This document shows positions 20,405-31,033 of a DNA stretch of 64,000 nucleotides, in pieces (position 1 is the first letter of the stretch; every line of letters starts with the position of its first letter). The notes under the pieces were generated by a model that was given only the letters and a program-made list of their open reading frames with translations, was not told where the DNA came from and did not search any database. The position numbers and the translations under genes were made by a program. The stretch spans positions 496,001 to 560,000 of the forward strand of contig CADCXA010000015.1 in assembly GCA_902806565.1 (NCBI GenBank), written 5' to 3'. Source of the DNA: Hypoxylon rubiginosum (Eukaryota > Ascomycota > Sordariomycetes > Xylariales > Hypoxylaceae).

Positions 20405-23091
20405 CTAGACCATCCCCAAATACCGAGTAGTAACCACCGTCCCCCCCGTCGCCCCCGTCACCTTAACCGTCACCACCTCCCCCGGCACCACGTCCACCAG
20501 GTTATCCTCGAACCGGACCCCGTCGTCCTCGCACTCGAGCGCGACCCCCTTGACGGGCACCTCGGCCGAGATCTTGACCTCCGTCCAGTCGTCACCACCA
20601 CCGTCGTTACTACTACCGCTGCTCAGCTCCGCCCGCAGCCGCTCCGGCCGCGCCAGGTGCGCGTACTTAAGAGGCTCGGGCCAGTTGACGTAGCGCGCGA
20701 GCTGCGCGCCGTCGGCGCGCCGGACCAGGTACGCCGCGACGACGGTGCGAGCCGCGTCGATGCCTTCGGCGTCTTTCAGCGGCTCCGGGACATCGAGAGC
20801 GATGATCTCGGTCGACTGGTTCTTGGGCAGGACGAGCGGGTCAGCGTTAACAGTCTCGCTGTACGTCTGCCGGCCCGTCTCGACGTCCCAGGCGCTGACA
20901 ACGCAGTCGATCCCCGTCAAATCGTCGAGCGACAGGTTGCTGGCCCAGATCTCGATCTGCGTGGTGACGTCGACGTGGACGCGCGTGTACTTGTCCCGGG
21001 GGTGCCTGTGCTCGCGACGGGTAATGCCGACGGACAGCGGCGCCATCTCGCGCTTGACCGTGAAGTAGGCGTGCTTGGGCCGGAGGTAGTAGTCGCAGAT
21101 GGCCCAGCTGGTCACCGGCCAGCAGTCGTTGATCTGCCAGACGAGGGCTCCGGCGCAGTACTCGCGCCCGGGCCCCTTCCACTGCCGCTTCCAGAGCCGG
21201 TACGCCGACGCGAGGCACTCGGCCTGCATCAGCTGCGTGCAGTAGACGAACTGCTCGAGCGGGTCCGGCGCGTACCGCATGTTCTCCACCAGGTACAGCG
21301 CGATCCGCCGCTCGTGCCCGTCCGCCTTGTTGTGGAAGTCCACCGTCGACGACTGCGGGTACCGGTCCGGGTCTTCCTTGCCGAGCGGCAGGAACGCGTC
21401 GATCGTCTTGACCGACGGGAACGCCTCCATGCCGAACTCGGACACGAAGCGCCCGCCCAGCTTGTCGAAGTTTTGGTACTTTTCCTGCGTACCGTGCCAG
21501 ACGTTCCACTGGTGGATGTCGCCTACGGTGGGATCATGCGTGTCGACCCCTCCCCAAGGACTTCCGGGGTGATAGTAGACCGACGGGGTAAGATCCCGAC
21601 AAGCGTCGGCGAGTATCTTCTCGTATATGTAGCGCGCCGGGAAGTCGGTCTTTAGCCAACTTTCAGCATCTTTGTTGTCTTGCTCCCACGTGAGGTTGAC
21701 GCTCTCGGCGTACTGGTAGTCTTCGTTATTTCCTGCGTAGATCACGATACTCGGGTGGTGTCGCAGTAGCTTGATATTCTCCTCAGCTTCTCGTTTTATC
21801 GAGTCTAGGAGCTCCGGCCAGGCCGGGTAGTTGCCGCAGCCGAACATAAAGTCCTGCCATACTAGGATCCCGAGCTCGTCGCAGGCATCGTAAAAGGCCT
21901 GCTCTTCGTAGATACCTCCTCCCCACACGCGAATCATGAATTGATTACCGTCTGCTACCAACTTAACCCAATCGTAGTATCTCTCCTTGCTAATTCGTGG
22001 GATGAAATTATCCGCCGGGATCCAGTCGCTACCGCCGCAAAAGATAGGGATGTCGTTGACCTGGAAGAAGAATGATGTGCCAGGCTCCCCTTTTAGAGGC
22101 CGCTGGATAAGCTCGGCCTTTCGTATACCGATCTTCTTCGATACGCTATCTATGACCTTGCCATCTTCTTCTAATGTGGCCGTAACAGTGTATAGAGTCT
22201 GCTTGCCGTAGCGAACCGGATACCACAGTTCCGGCTCGGCAATGGCAAGGGCAGCACTTAAACCAGCACCTGCTACTTGGCCTGCAATCGCCGTACCGTT
22301 TAGTGAGATATCAAATCGAACATTCGAAGCGCTGCCTTCGATGGAGGCTTTGCCTTCGGTGGAAGCGTAAGTGGTCACGGTAGCTGCTTTTAAAGATTTA
22401 TCGACGTCAATATCGAACCAGAAGTCGGAGATGCGAGACTGGTAGACCTCGAGGTTAATTGGTCTCCAAGGACCGCACGTGAGCAATGCCGGGCCCCAGT
22501 CCCAGCCCTATGCAGGTCAGTTTTGACTTAATCCAAACAGCAACGTTTGCTTGCTCGCCCGCCTCTAGGTAGACATACCCAGTGATATTGTGACTTTCGT
22601 ACGGCCAGTCTTGAGTTGTCGCCGTTCCAGCAGCCCCACTTGTGATCCGGGAACTTCTCGACCAGCTTCCAACCTCGCAAGTACGCGCTGTCGAAAGTGA
22701 TGACCAGCTTGTTCTCCCCGCCGTCCTTCTTCAGGCCTGCGGTAACATCCACGCGTTCCGGGATGAACATATTCTCCGTCTCGAGAATAGTCTTCCCATT
22801 CAGCACCACCGTCGCGAACGTATCCAGCCCGTCAAAAGCTAGGACCGCCTTTGCGGAGCTCCCTATGGCGGGAGACGCGAAGCTGGTCCTGTAGACCCAG
22901 ACAGCTTCGCCTACCCATTGGACATCGAGCTCGTTCTTGCCGATGTAGGGATCCGGAATGAGCTTATGGGCCAGCAGATCTAGGTGCACATTTGTAGGGA
23001 ATTGGCCGACGGGCAGGTACTTGCTATCCTCCTTGTCGGCCTGCTTGAACTCCCAATTCTTGTCGATTGGGATCACGGTGCGGGGCTCCAT
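20405..23091 (-). CDS. mndB: Beta-mannosidase, glycoside hydrolase family 2 (intracellular MndB type)
   Basis: Two exons: 23091-22579 and 22507-20405, 871 residues; the 71-nt intron restores YHWGWDWGPALL. It removes terminal beta-1,4-mannose from manno-oligosaccharides and N-glycan remnants. GH2 order is visible: sugar-binding N-terminal domain (WVGEAVWVYRT), Ig-like domains, then a TIM barrel with acid/base Glu in GNNEDY (about E433) and nucleophile Glu in VSEFGMEAF (about E528). There is no signal peptide if translation starts at the ATG at 23091 (MEPRTVIPIDKNWEFK), as in cytosolic MndB. An upstream in-frame ATG at 23262 would add 57 Ser-rich residues and looks like leader. Cytosolic location is inferred from the missing signal. 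Confidence 0.92.
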
Positions 23092-24473
23092 CTGGTGGCG
23101 GCGGGGTTGGAGACTGAGGGGAAGAGAAGGTGACGCTCTGCGAGGAGAGGATGTAGATGGTGAAGACAAGTTTAGATTTATCTCGAGATTGTCGACTTTG
23201 CTTAAATCAGCAGTTCTTGAGCAAGCTTGGCTTGACGATGTAGACTCCTGACCGAATTCCATAGACGTCTACGGTTGGGATGTCGCCGAGATATTAAGCG
23301 ACACAGGACAATTAAAGAAACTCGACAAAGTAGCAAGACGAGGCTCTTTTAAGTGGTGCACTACTAGATGAAAATAGGTACCTACTATCGACGATGTTTT
23401 GACTTTCTCTATGTAAGATCAAGGGCTGGTAACCAGGAGTGCGGGATGACACTTGCCGAAGACGCATAGGAAGGTAGATTAGATCACAGGTTGCCGCTAT
23501 ACGGCACAGGGCTTACAGAAGCTGTGTTGAATGTTCATCGTTGCCTCAAAGGGGGCATCCCGCGGCCATCGCTAACCGCCGTAGCCATGGGGTAATGCAT
23601 GATTAGATGCAGGTACCCCTAGTAGAGTATAGTGCAAGTACATATTAGAAGCCAAGACAGTTTCTTCAGTCGAAAAAGATGCGTGATGGAGGTCGTATAG
23701 CCCACATAGCATATAGTCTAGTTCTGTCTAGGGGATATCAGTTCCAGAGCTGCCAAGTTCTAGAAGTTGAAAAGATAAAAGATCGAGTGGGACAAATCCA
23801 TGATTGGATCCTCATCTTGAATTCTCTAGGTCATTGGATCCACGCTAGTGGTTCCATATCGCGGAGCAAAGAACTCCGGTCGCCTTATCGGGCTTAGCCA
23901 CGTGTAGGCGCATAGCGGAGCGGGAGCCGCTTCGGAGGGAGACCCGGCCGATAAACTTCGTTATCGCACGACACATTTTCTCAGTCCCCTTTCTCTTAAA
24001 GAGTAAGAAACATAAACAGTACCCAGGTACATAGTTAAGAGGATCCGATGCAATGATATTCACTATTATAGGAGGTAGCATACGAAACTTGTCCAAACTA
24101 ATACAAGTCTTGGCACTCGAAGATATGTAGCTTGCCAGCTTGCCCAAGGGGGCCCGGTAGTCTGGTGGAAGACCTCCCGCCGAGGTGCAAGGGTGGAAGA
24201 CTGTCTGCCGAAAACCGCGGAGCCTCACCTCCCAGAACCCAGGTAAAAGACAGCCGGACTGATATCGGCATCGTGCATCGTGGGATCAGATCAACAACTA
24301 GGTAGGTAATTTACGACCTGGAGCCTCGCTCTATTAGTTACCTCTAATACTAAGGATTTCCAAGTATTAATCCAACACACGTAAAAAGAGCCCATACATA
24401 TCAGTATACAGGACAAAGAGAAATCTCCCATTACTCTATGTAGTCTTCTAGAGAACCTTCCAAGGGGAGACAC

Positions 24474-24494
24474 GCACGCACGCACGCACGCACA
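24474..24494. repeat. (ACGC)n microsatellite
   Basis: Five ACGC units followed by ACACACG. Confidence 0.8.
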
Positions 24495-24710
24495 CACGTG
24501 TATCCCACCTCCAACGCCGTCCAAACGACGACAACAAAAAAGCGAGTGCGCTTGTAAAGAAAAAATTGGTTACAGTAGGTAGATAGGTAGGTTAGGTATC
24601 ATCGTAGGGCCAGTCCAATCCCTTCCCGTCCAGCCCCCCAAGCCCACTCTTCCCACCATCATCGAAATTACGGCCGGCTTATGGGACATTCTCTATCCTT
24701 GCTCCCCCCC

Positions 24711-24729
24711 CTCTCTCTCTCTCTCTCTA
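24711..24729. repeat. (CT)n microsatellite
   Basis: Uninterrupted CT dinucleotides, just past the stop codon of the Rab gene, in its probable 3' UTR. Confidence 0.8.
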
Positions 24730-24752
24730 GTCGTATACCTCTAATCGCCATC

Positions 24753-26079
24753 TCAGCAGCAATTCCCCCTGCCCCGCCCACGGCTCAACGTAAACACCTC
24801 CTCCCAGTCGCGCATCCCCCAGTTCTGCCCGCGGCTCTTCCCCCTATTCCTCCTCCTGCGCACGCCGGCGGCACCCCCACCCACTCCCAAGCCGCCGAGC
24901 CCGACCTCGTCGGCCGTCATGGAGCTCTTGATGCTGCCGCCGTCGCTCGCGCCCGCGTTCCACGTCCCGCCGTCGCCGTACTGGATCCCGCTCATCGGGT
25001 CGTCCGGGTCGATCTCGCCCAGCTCGATCTTGGTCAGGATCATGCGCGCGAGCCGCCCGAACACCTCGTCCGCCCCCTCGCCCGACAAGGCCGACACCTC
25101 CATCGTCACCGGCACGCTGACGCTGCTCGCCCACCGCGACGCCTCCGTCGTCGACACCTCCCGCCCCTCCGGCGCCACCGTCGCCCGCATCTGCGTCCCC
25201 AGCGTCGCGCCGCCCGCGCTCGTGCTCGTCGTCGTGCCCACGGACGTGCCGTACGGTATGGAGGAGGTCGTGCTCGACGGTGTCGGCGGCGGCAGGCTGG
25301 TGTCGACGAGGGTATCGTTTGCGAGATCGAGCTTGTTTCCCACAAGGACCGTAGTTAAGTTCGGAGACGCCAGGGCTCGCGCATCGTTGAGGAACGGTTG
25401 TAAGGCTCGGAACGAGTTATGCGAGGTGAGGTCGTAGCATAGGATAGCGCCGGCGGCGCCACGGTAGTATGACCGTGAGACGGAGCGGAATCGTTCGGTA
25501 CCCGCCGTATCCCATAGCTAGTAGCATCGTCAGCTCATCCCGTTTGAGTCACCCATATCGCCCTTGTCCTCCTCCAGAGTATATAGATTGTAGTACCTGT
25601 AGCTTTATCCGCTTCCGTCGCGTGCCGGTGCCGACTTTGATAATCTTGCTTGCGAACTCGACGCCAATGGTCTGCGAGGATAGGACTCGCCATTCGTTCT
25701 TGACGAAACGGTGGAGTAGACACGACCTATCGGAGTTGCGATCCTCGTTAGTCGCTTATCCGTGATTTGTCGGGGAGTCAAAGAAAACCATCTCGTGCGC
25801 TTGACTCTAGATCTAGACCTCCTCTTCGCACGAGATGCCTTCCGTCAACGGGGATCGTGGGTAATTGGCGATACTCACTTTCCCGTTCCACTCGGTCCCA
25901 ATAGGATAATCTTCGCGAGGTAATCGTACATGCTCCCGAGCTCCTGGTTTGCCGTATTAGCCCGCTGTCCCTGCTTCCCGCCGTTCGCCGGCTACTCAAA
26001 GTTCGTTATCGCATACCTGGTCGCCTGCCGTCCCGCTGCTCTCCTCGCTGGCGGCCGACGAGCGTCGCGGACGCGTCAT
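24753..26079 (-). CDS. Rab-family small GTPase (Rab4-like) with long insert and CC prenylation motif
   Basis: Four exons: 26079-26017, 25943-25879, 25726-25597 and 25517-24753, 340 residues. It is a membrane-traffic switch, doubly geranylgeranylated at the terminal Cys-Cys (ending GRGNCC). GTPase motifs: GPSGTGKS (37-44), IGVEF effector region, DTAGTE (89-94), GNKLD (146-150) and SAL (about 228). About 60 Ser/Thr/Gly-rich residues separate the last two, and another disordered stretch precedes the tail, so it is much longer than a usual 200-residue Rab. The first intron is the least sure: I use acceptor AAACCAG (branch GCTAAT), giving DQ/ELGSMYDYLAK; acceptors upstream at 25971 or 25974 are also in frame. 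Rab4 assignment rests on SMYDYLAKIILLG and IGVEFASKII. Confidence 0.87.
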
Positions 26080-26698
26080 CTTTGTGCGGGCTTTTGTATG
26101 TAGGAACACTTTCCCTGTATAATATAACAAATATTTCTTAGTCACAAGAAAGACAAAAAAATCTCGCAAAATCTTGAAATATGAGCAATGTGCGTTGCTA
26201 GAGGAGAGAGCTGAGCAAAAGAAGGGTCGTCGGGAATAGAATTAGGAGGTCGATCAAAGATTCCAGATTAGGTTGGCCTTACTGTATCAACTACCTAAAA
26301 CGCTGGAAACATGTGCTCGGAATAGGCCCATACCATACCTGAAATGCGATAGTTTCAGCTATCCTTATCAGTAGATTGATCAGCGATGGGGGTGGTGACG
26401 AAACAGGCCGTAAGGTGTGTGTCTGTGCTGGCAATGATTTGCAGGGATGGCCCGCCTTGATAGCTGCTAGGATGCCCAGGAACTAGAATGCATCCTGTTA
26501 GTCAGCTGTTCCCGGCTTACATCAAATTGCCGAGGCTTCCCTGCGTTTGTTGGTTCATGAGCCGCCCTAACCCGTAGCCGGGTCCGGGTGAGACTCTTAT
26601 CCTCATCATGTTTTCTATCCCTTTGTATATTTGTATATATAATTCCACTTTCACTTCCTGCTTCATTTTTTGGATAATCATTGATATATCATACGAAG
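26080..26698. promoter_or_regulatory. Divergent promoter region, Rab GTPase and SDR
   Basis: 620 bp between two divergent starts. No gene and no clear binding motif beyond AT-rich stretches near 26630-26690. Confidence 0.5.
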
Positions 26699-27618
26699 AT
26701 GAAGATTGAAGGTAGAACGTTTGTAGTATCCGGCGGGTATGTACTTGATATCCCTCTTTGTACGGATTGCCGAATCACATGTAAACGTACTGACCCTTAA
26801 AACCAGAGCTTCCGGACTTGGCCAAGCAGTCGTAGAAGAAATATGTCGGAATGGAGGCAACGCTGCAGTCCTAGATCTAAATGAAGAGAACGGTACCGCA
26901 GTGGTCAAGAAACTTCCCAGCGGATCCGGCAAGTTTTTCGCTTGTGATGTCCTAGAAACAAACAGCATCACGGCAGCAGTTAAGGGCGTCACGGAATGGA
27001 CACAGCAGACAGGCAAGCCGCTGGGCGGTGTCATTCCGGCCGCTGGTGTGGGGAACCCGGCTACGGTAGGATATACGCCACACGAGACCGCACCGCAAAG
27101 CGCAGAGCTAATCAAGTAAACAGATCCTAGATCGGGATGGCAATGCCTTTAGCCTAGATAGCTTCGACTTTGTCGTCAACATCAATCTGCGAGGAACCAT
27201 CGACCTTGTGCGACAATGCCTTGCCCATATAGCCAAGACCGAGCCGGTGGGAGCCGACCAAGAACGAGGCGTAGTCGTCATGGTAGCTTCGGTGGCAGCA
27301 TTTGACGGCCAGAAGGGTCAAGTGTCTTATGCCGCGAGTAAAGGTGCGGTTGCATCAATGACTCTACCCATGGCCAGAGACTTGGCTCGCTACGGAATCC
27401 GCGTTGTAACTATCGCCCCGGGAATATTTGATTCAGGGATGACAGCGGTGATGCCTAAGAAGCTATACAAGGGCTTGGAAGCAGTGATGGAATTTCCGCG
27501 TCGGGCAGGACAGCCTGAGGAGTTCGCCCAGTTGGTGCGACAAATCATTGAGAATGCTATGCTGAATGGCGCCGTGATTAGGTTAGACGGCGGCTTAAGA
27601 ATGCCGAGCAAAATATAA
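26699..27618 (+). CDS. Short-chain dehydrogenase/reductase (HSD10-like) ending in SKI
   Basis: Three exons: 26699-26736, 26807-27065 and 27124-27618, 263 residues. Intron 1 splits the cofactor motif, restored as SGGASGLG (11-18). The catalytic set is S155 (VASVAAF), Y168 and K172 (YAASK). NINLRG and APGIFDSGM match the 3-hydroxyacyl-CoA/17-beta-hydroxysteroid dehydrogenase type-10 group, which oxidises secondary alcohols with NAD. The sequence ends PSKI, a near-match to the PTS1 peroxisomal signal (SKL-type), so a peroxisomal beta-oxidation role is plausible but inferred. The unspliced frame stops in intron 2, which has branch GCTAATC and acceptor AACAG. Substrate cannot be told from the sequence. 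Confidence 0.87.
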
Positions 27619-27890
27619 GAACGCGACGACGACTATCACGAATAACCCGACAAGATTGCATGCCATCATTTGTGATTTAACTCAACGCAACGAACTAACC
27701 TCTTCCTCAGAACTCATTATCGAGTGAAGAGTGAAGAGTGAACAAAAAGCAAAAAGGTATCATCACCCCATTTATCCATACAGATACCACCGTGTGGCGT
27801 ATCTATTCCGGGCAATTCGAATGCCCAACAACGTAGTCGCGCGTGAACTGAACCAAGCAGGAGCAGTACGCCTAAAGGCAAAGGTTAGGA

Positions 27891-28877
27891 TCAATTGGAC
27901 TTGGACGACACCTGGCGAGGCAGCGGGGATCTCTCCCTGTGACCTCGAGTCGAAAAGGGAGCAGGGGATCGCTCCCGACGATCAAAGAAGCCGCTGCCAG
28001 GGTGCAGGCGCACCCCGTCCGGTCGGCGGCCTCGTGACAGGCGCTGAGTATTCCCCGCGGGACGGTGACGGGCCGACACTGCGGCCCGACCACCAAGAGC
28101 GAAACCCTGCAGGTATGCCTGGGAGGCGACCGGGTCATTCAGAATTCGTTCATCAGGGCCATTCTGATCGCCAAACAACGCCCGTACACTGTTCATGAGA
28201 GTACGACAATCGTCGTTGTGGGAAGGGCCCGGCGCACGGCGATGCTTAGCGTTCTGCAGGGCGGCGAAACCAGGACCCTTGTAATAGTCAGGGAGATAGC
28301 TCAAAGAAGGCTGGTCGGGATGGCGACCAGCATCGCGACGACGATCCGGCTTGTTGACAGGCGTGGGGTCGCGACCATCGCTGTTCTCCGATTTGATCTC
28401 GCGATCCTCACTCTTTGCGCGTGCAGGTCCGTGATGGTCATTCATGGTACCAGATTTGTTCGCTGGTTTCTGATAGGGTAGCTTGCGAGCCACTTTAAGA
28501 GCTTTCTCGGCGATGCTGTCTTTGGCCTCGATAGCGGTATCGTAGCTATGGTTATCATGGACTATCGTACCATTGACACTGACTGAGCACTTGAAGCCAC
28601 CGTCGGGAGTAGCCCACCCGTGGAAGATAGGGTTGAAGCCGCGCTTCTGACACTCGAGGCTAAGTAGGCACGGGAAGGTAGGGCTATGGCCCTGGGGGGC
28701 TCGCGCGCCCCCAACTGGGCCACCACCCTTACCCAACTTCATGTTGATCGGCATAGCAGGTATCTCCATAGGAATAGTAGGCCTGCTCATAGAGGCATCA
28801 AGAGTAGTGCCGCCTGGATTGCGACCGCCGCCGAGCGCGGCAGAAGCCGCGGACGTCGTGGGCATGGGCGGCACCAT
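27891..28877 (-). CDS. Double-stranded RNA-binding-domain-like protein
   Basis: Single exon, 328 residues. Residues about 70-132 form a dsRBD-like fold: PCLLSLECQKRGFNPIFHG, then GGFKCSVSVNGTIV and AIEAKDSIAEKALKVARKL, i.e. alpha-beta-beta-beta-alpha with the conserved Ala/Lys of the last helix. The flanks are disordered: Met/Pro/Gly-rich before it, and Arg/Asp/Pro-rich after it with RRERSPAPF and RERSPLP RS-like motifs. There is no catalytic domain, so it is a binding protein only. Possible roles are RNA silencing, RNA processing or dsRNA sensing; none is shown here. It converges on the SDR gene 272 bp away. Confidence 0.7.
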   Translation of the reverse strand: MVPPMPTTSAASAALGGGRNPGGTTLDASMSRPTIPMEIPAMPINMKLGKGGGPVGGARAPQGHSPTFPCLLSLECQKRGFNPIFHGWATPDGGFKCSVSVNGTIVHDNHSYDTAIEAKDSIAEKALKVARKLPYQKPANKSGTMNDHHGPARAKSEDREIKSENSDGRDPTPVNKPDRRRDAGRHPDQPSLSYLPDYYKGPGFAALQNAKHRRAPGPSHNDDCRTLMNSVRALFGDQNGPDERILNDPVASQAYLQGFALGGRAAVSARHRPAGNTQRLSRGRRPDGVRLHPGSGFFDRRERSPAPFSTRGHRERSPLPRQVSSKSN

Positions 28878-29611
28878 GGCGGCTTTGGGCGAGTTAGTTA
28901 CAGCTACCTAGGTAGATGAATATCAATAGACTATGTGGACCTACGGCGATGGGGTATACCCCAGGAGCTTGGCGACGGGAGAAGTTGGCGAAAACGATCC
29001 TGTCCCGAGCCTTGCTTGAGGATACCAGTATACTTGCCGGTATTGGTGCTCGTGGTGCTCGTGATAGCGCGAGGAGCATTCGCAGCGGGAATGCCTGCTT
29101 CGACAGCGCATGCATTGGTGAGGCTGGCAATAGAGGATGTACCTATTATGAATTGGTGCAAACACCCGAGCATCAGCATATACAATCCCTTATTAAAGAT
29201 GGAAACCAAGTATGTTTTACCTCCAGTAGTGTTTCCCATGTCCATATCAGACATGGTGACAAGGTGAACACAAGGGTTCCGATATACTGAGGTTTACAAT
29301 GAAGGTAAATGTTGAGACTGAAAAAGGTTGCAGGAAAAAGAATTGCGATGCGAAATCGCAGTGTTGATAAATATGGCAGTGGCAGAAACAAGGCAACTGG
29401 CAGGCAACCTCAGTTGTAAATTTAGTCCTTCCTTAAAATTTAGGTACTTTCCTTCTTTTCTCAGACAAACATATGCACTATTTATTCATTCGCTTCGATT
29501 TAAATCAGCAAGGCCAGCACCTCCTTAGGTACATAAAAATCAACTTTAGGTAAGGTAACCAGCTGGATCGATACCCCTTTTTGTCTGGTTGATCCTCAAC
29601 TTACTTGACGC
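28878..29611. other. Intergenic region with a weak candidate small gene
   Basis: 734 bp. On the minus strand 29254-29221 plus 29142-28931 could splice (GGAG/GTAAAA, 78-nt intron, AATAG) into an 81-residue protein starting MSDMDMGNTTGGTSS. Other frames of the same bases are also open, including one on the plus strand with a hydrophobic run (28935-29267), so coding is doubtful. No domain is seen. Confidence 0.25.
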
Positions 29612-30734
29612 TTAGTATCCACTATCACTGAACACCGTAGCCATCGTCTCCCCCTTCTGCCACCGTAGTATGTTCTCTACTTGCTGTTGATACATTGTCG
29701 TAATGTTATCCTCTTCAACGTAGCCCATATGAGGTGTCAGAACCACTTGGCTTCTTCCTCCCTCTCCCCATTTCGTCGTCCTCCATTCGCTGTCTTTAGG
29801 CAACGGTTCGATTTCATATACGTCCAGCCCTACGCCACGTATCGATCCCTTCCTAGCCGCCGCAAGCAGGTCATCATCCGCCACGATCGGTCCTCGCGCT
29901 GTGTTTACGAATAGCGCCGTCTTCTTCATCTTCCCCAGGTCGTCCGCCGTTATCAAGCCCCTCGATCGGTCTGACAGCACGAGCTGGACGCTGACCACGT
30001 CCGCCGATCGGAACAGCTCGTCCCGGCTAACCACCTTGAAGGTCTTGTTCCCATTCTCGTCCTCTACAGGTAGGCCGGCGGCCTTGGCCTTTTCGTCGGC
30101 CGCCTCTTGCGTCAAATTCGTGCTCCAGGATATGACCTTCATTCCGAAAGCTATGCTCATGATCCTCGAGACCGACACTCCCAACCTACCAAGCCCGATG
30201 CTGCCAAATACCTTTCCCGCTAGCCCCACCGCGTAGGTGGTCTGCCAGCCCCCAGACTTCATAGAAGCGTCATCTTGAGGGACGCCACGCGCAAGTGCCA
30301 GGATAAGGGCAACGCAATGCTGCGTCGTGCTGTCCGGGCTGCGATTTTCCCCTGTGGTTCCAGATACCGGGACGCCGCGAGCTGAGCAGGCCTTTACATC
30401 GATAGATGCGTTGCGGCCCCCGGTGGTGAGGAGAAGCTTCAGATTTGGGAGTCGATTGATCAGTTCAGCCGGGAATGGTGTTCGCTCCCTCATAGAACCT
30501 AACCGCGTTAGATCTAGAAGGTAAATTTCTTGGATGACACTTACTAATGATTTCAAACGGCTCAAGACGCTTGACCAATCCATCTTTGGCATCTTGAGGC
30601 GTGTTTGGGTGGTTATAAGGAAGCAGCGTATCAGTAAACGTTGTTACTTCATAACCGGAAGACCGCAGTTGTTCAAACGGGGGTTCGGACAGCTTTTGGT
30701 AGTCGTCCAGTATGGCTATCTTTGGTAAAGCCAT
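29612..30734 (-). CDS. D-isomer-specific 2-hydroxyacid dehydrogenase
   Basis: Two exons: 30734-30545 and 30498-29612, 358 residues; the 46-nt intron joins FEIIS/SMRERTPFP. It is an NAD(P)-dependent oxidoreductase acting on 2-keto acids/D-2-hydroxyacids. The nucleotide motif is FGSIGLGRLG (161-170). The catalytic triad is visible: R265 (NTARGPIV), E294 (VYEIEPLP) and H319 (LTPHMGYVE). The N-terminal MALPKIAILDDYQ is typical of the fungal group whose substrates are mostly undefined. It starts about 300 bp downstream of the stop of the FAD monooxygenase, on the same strand. Substrate is unknown; phosphoglycerate dehydrogenase is unlikely as it lacks the ACT region. Confidence 0.9.
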
Positions 30735-31033
30735 GGCGAAGATACTAATCTTGTCACGCCAATAAGGGTTTCAATTGATGTGAACTAGAGAGACATGGTC
30801 TCGCTCGTCTAATGTAACAAACTGTTAAGGAAGACGTTTCAGGACGTTCCGAGCGGAGAAGATGACGCCTTCGCGTCTCCACTTTGTGCCGGCAATAGCA
30901 CCCTATCCGGCACCGATGATATCCGATCTCCGGCTTCCGGCTTCTATCCAGAATCGACAAAACATGTCAATTTTAAGTTACACATTTCAAGATCACGGAC
31001 TAAAGGAGGTTTATATCGAATTACTTGACATGT

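Larger units (their letters stand above)
23092..24752. other. Intergenic region with microsatellites
   Basis: 1.66 kb: beta-mannosidase promoter side plus the 3' region of the Rab gene. Short ORFs (23679-23897 plus, 23845-24228 minus) have no domain support. It contains (ACGC)n at 24474-24494 and (CT)n at 24711-24729. Confidence 0.6.

Noticed and set aside
20657..21655. 332-residue plus-strand ORF
   Set aside because: Antisense to the beta-mannosidase catalytic region; Arg/Val/Leu-rich codon-bias artefact.
24681..25358. 225-residue plus-strand ORF
   Set aside because: Antisense to the last Rab exon, Arg/Ala/Pro low complexity.
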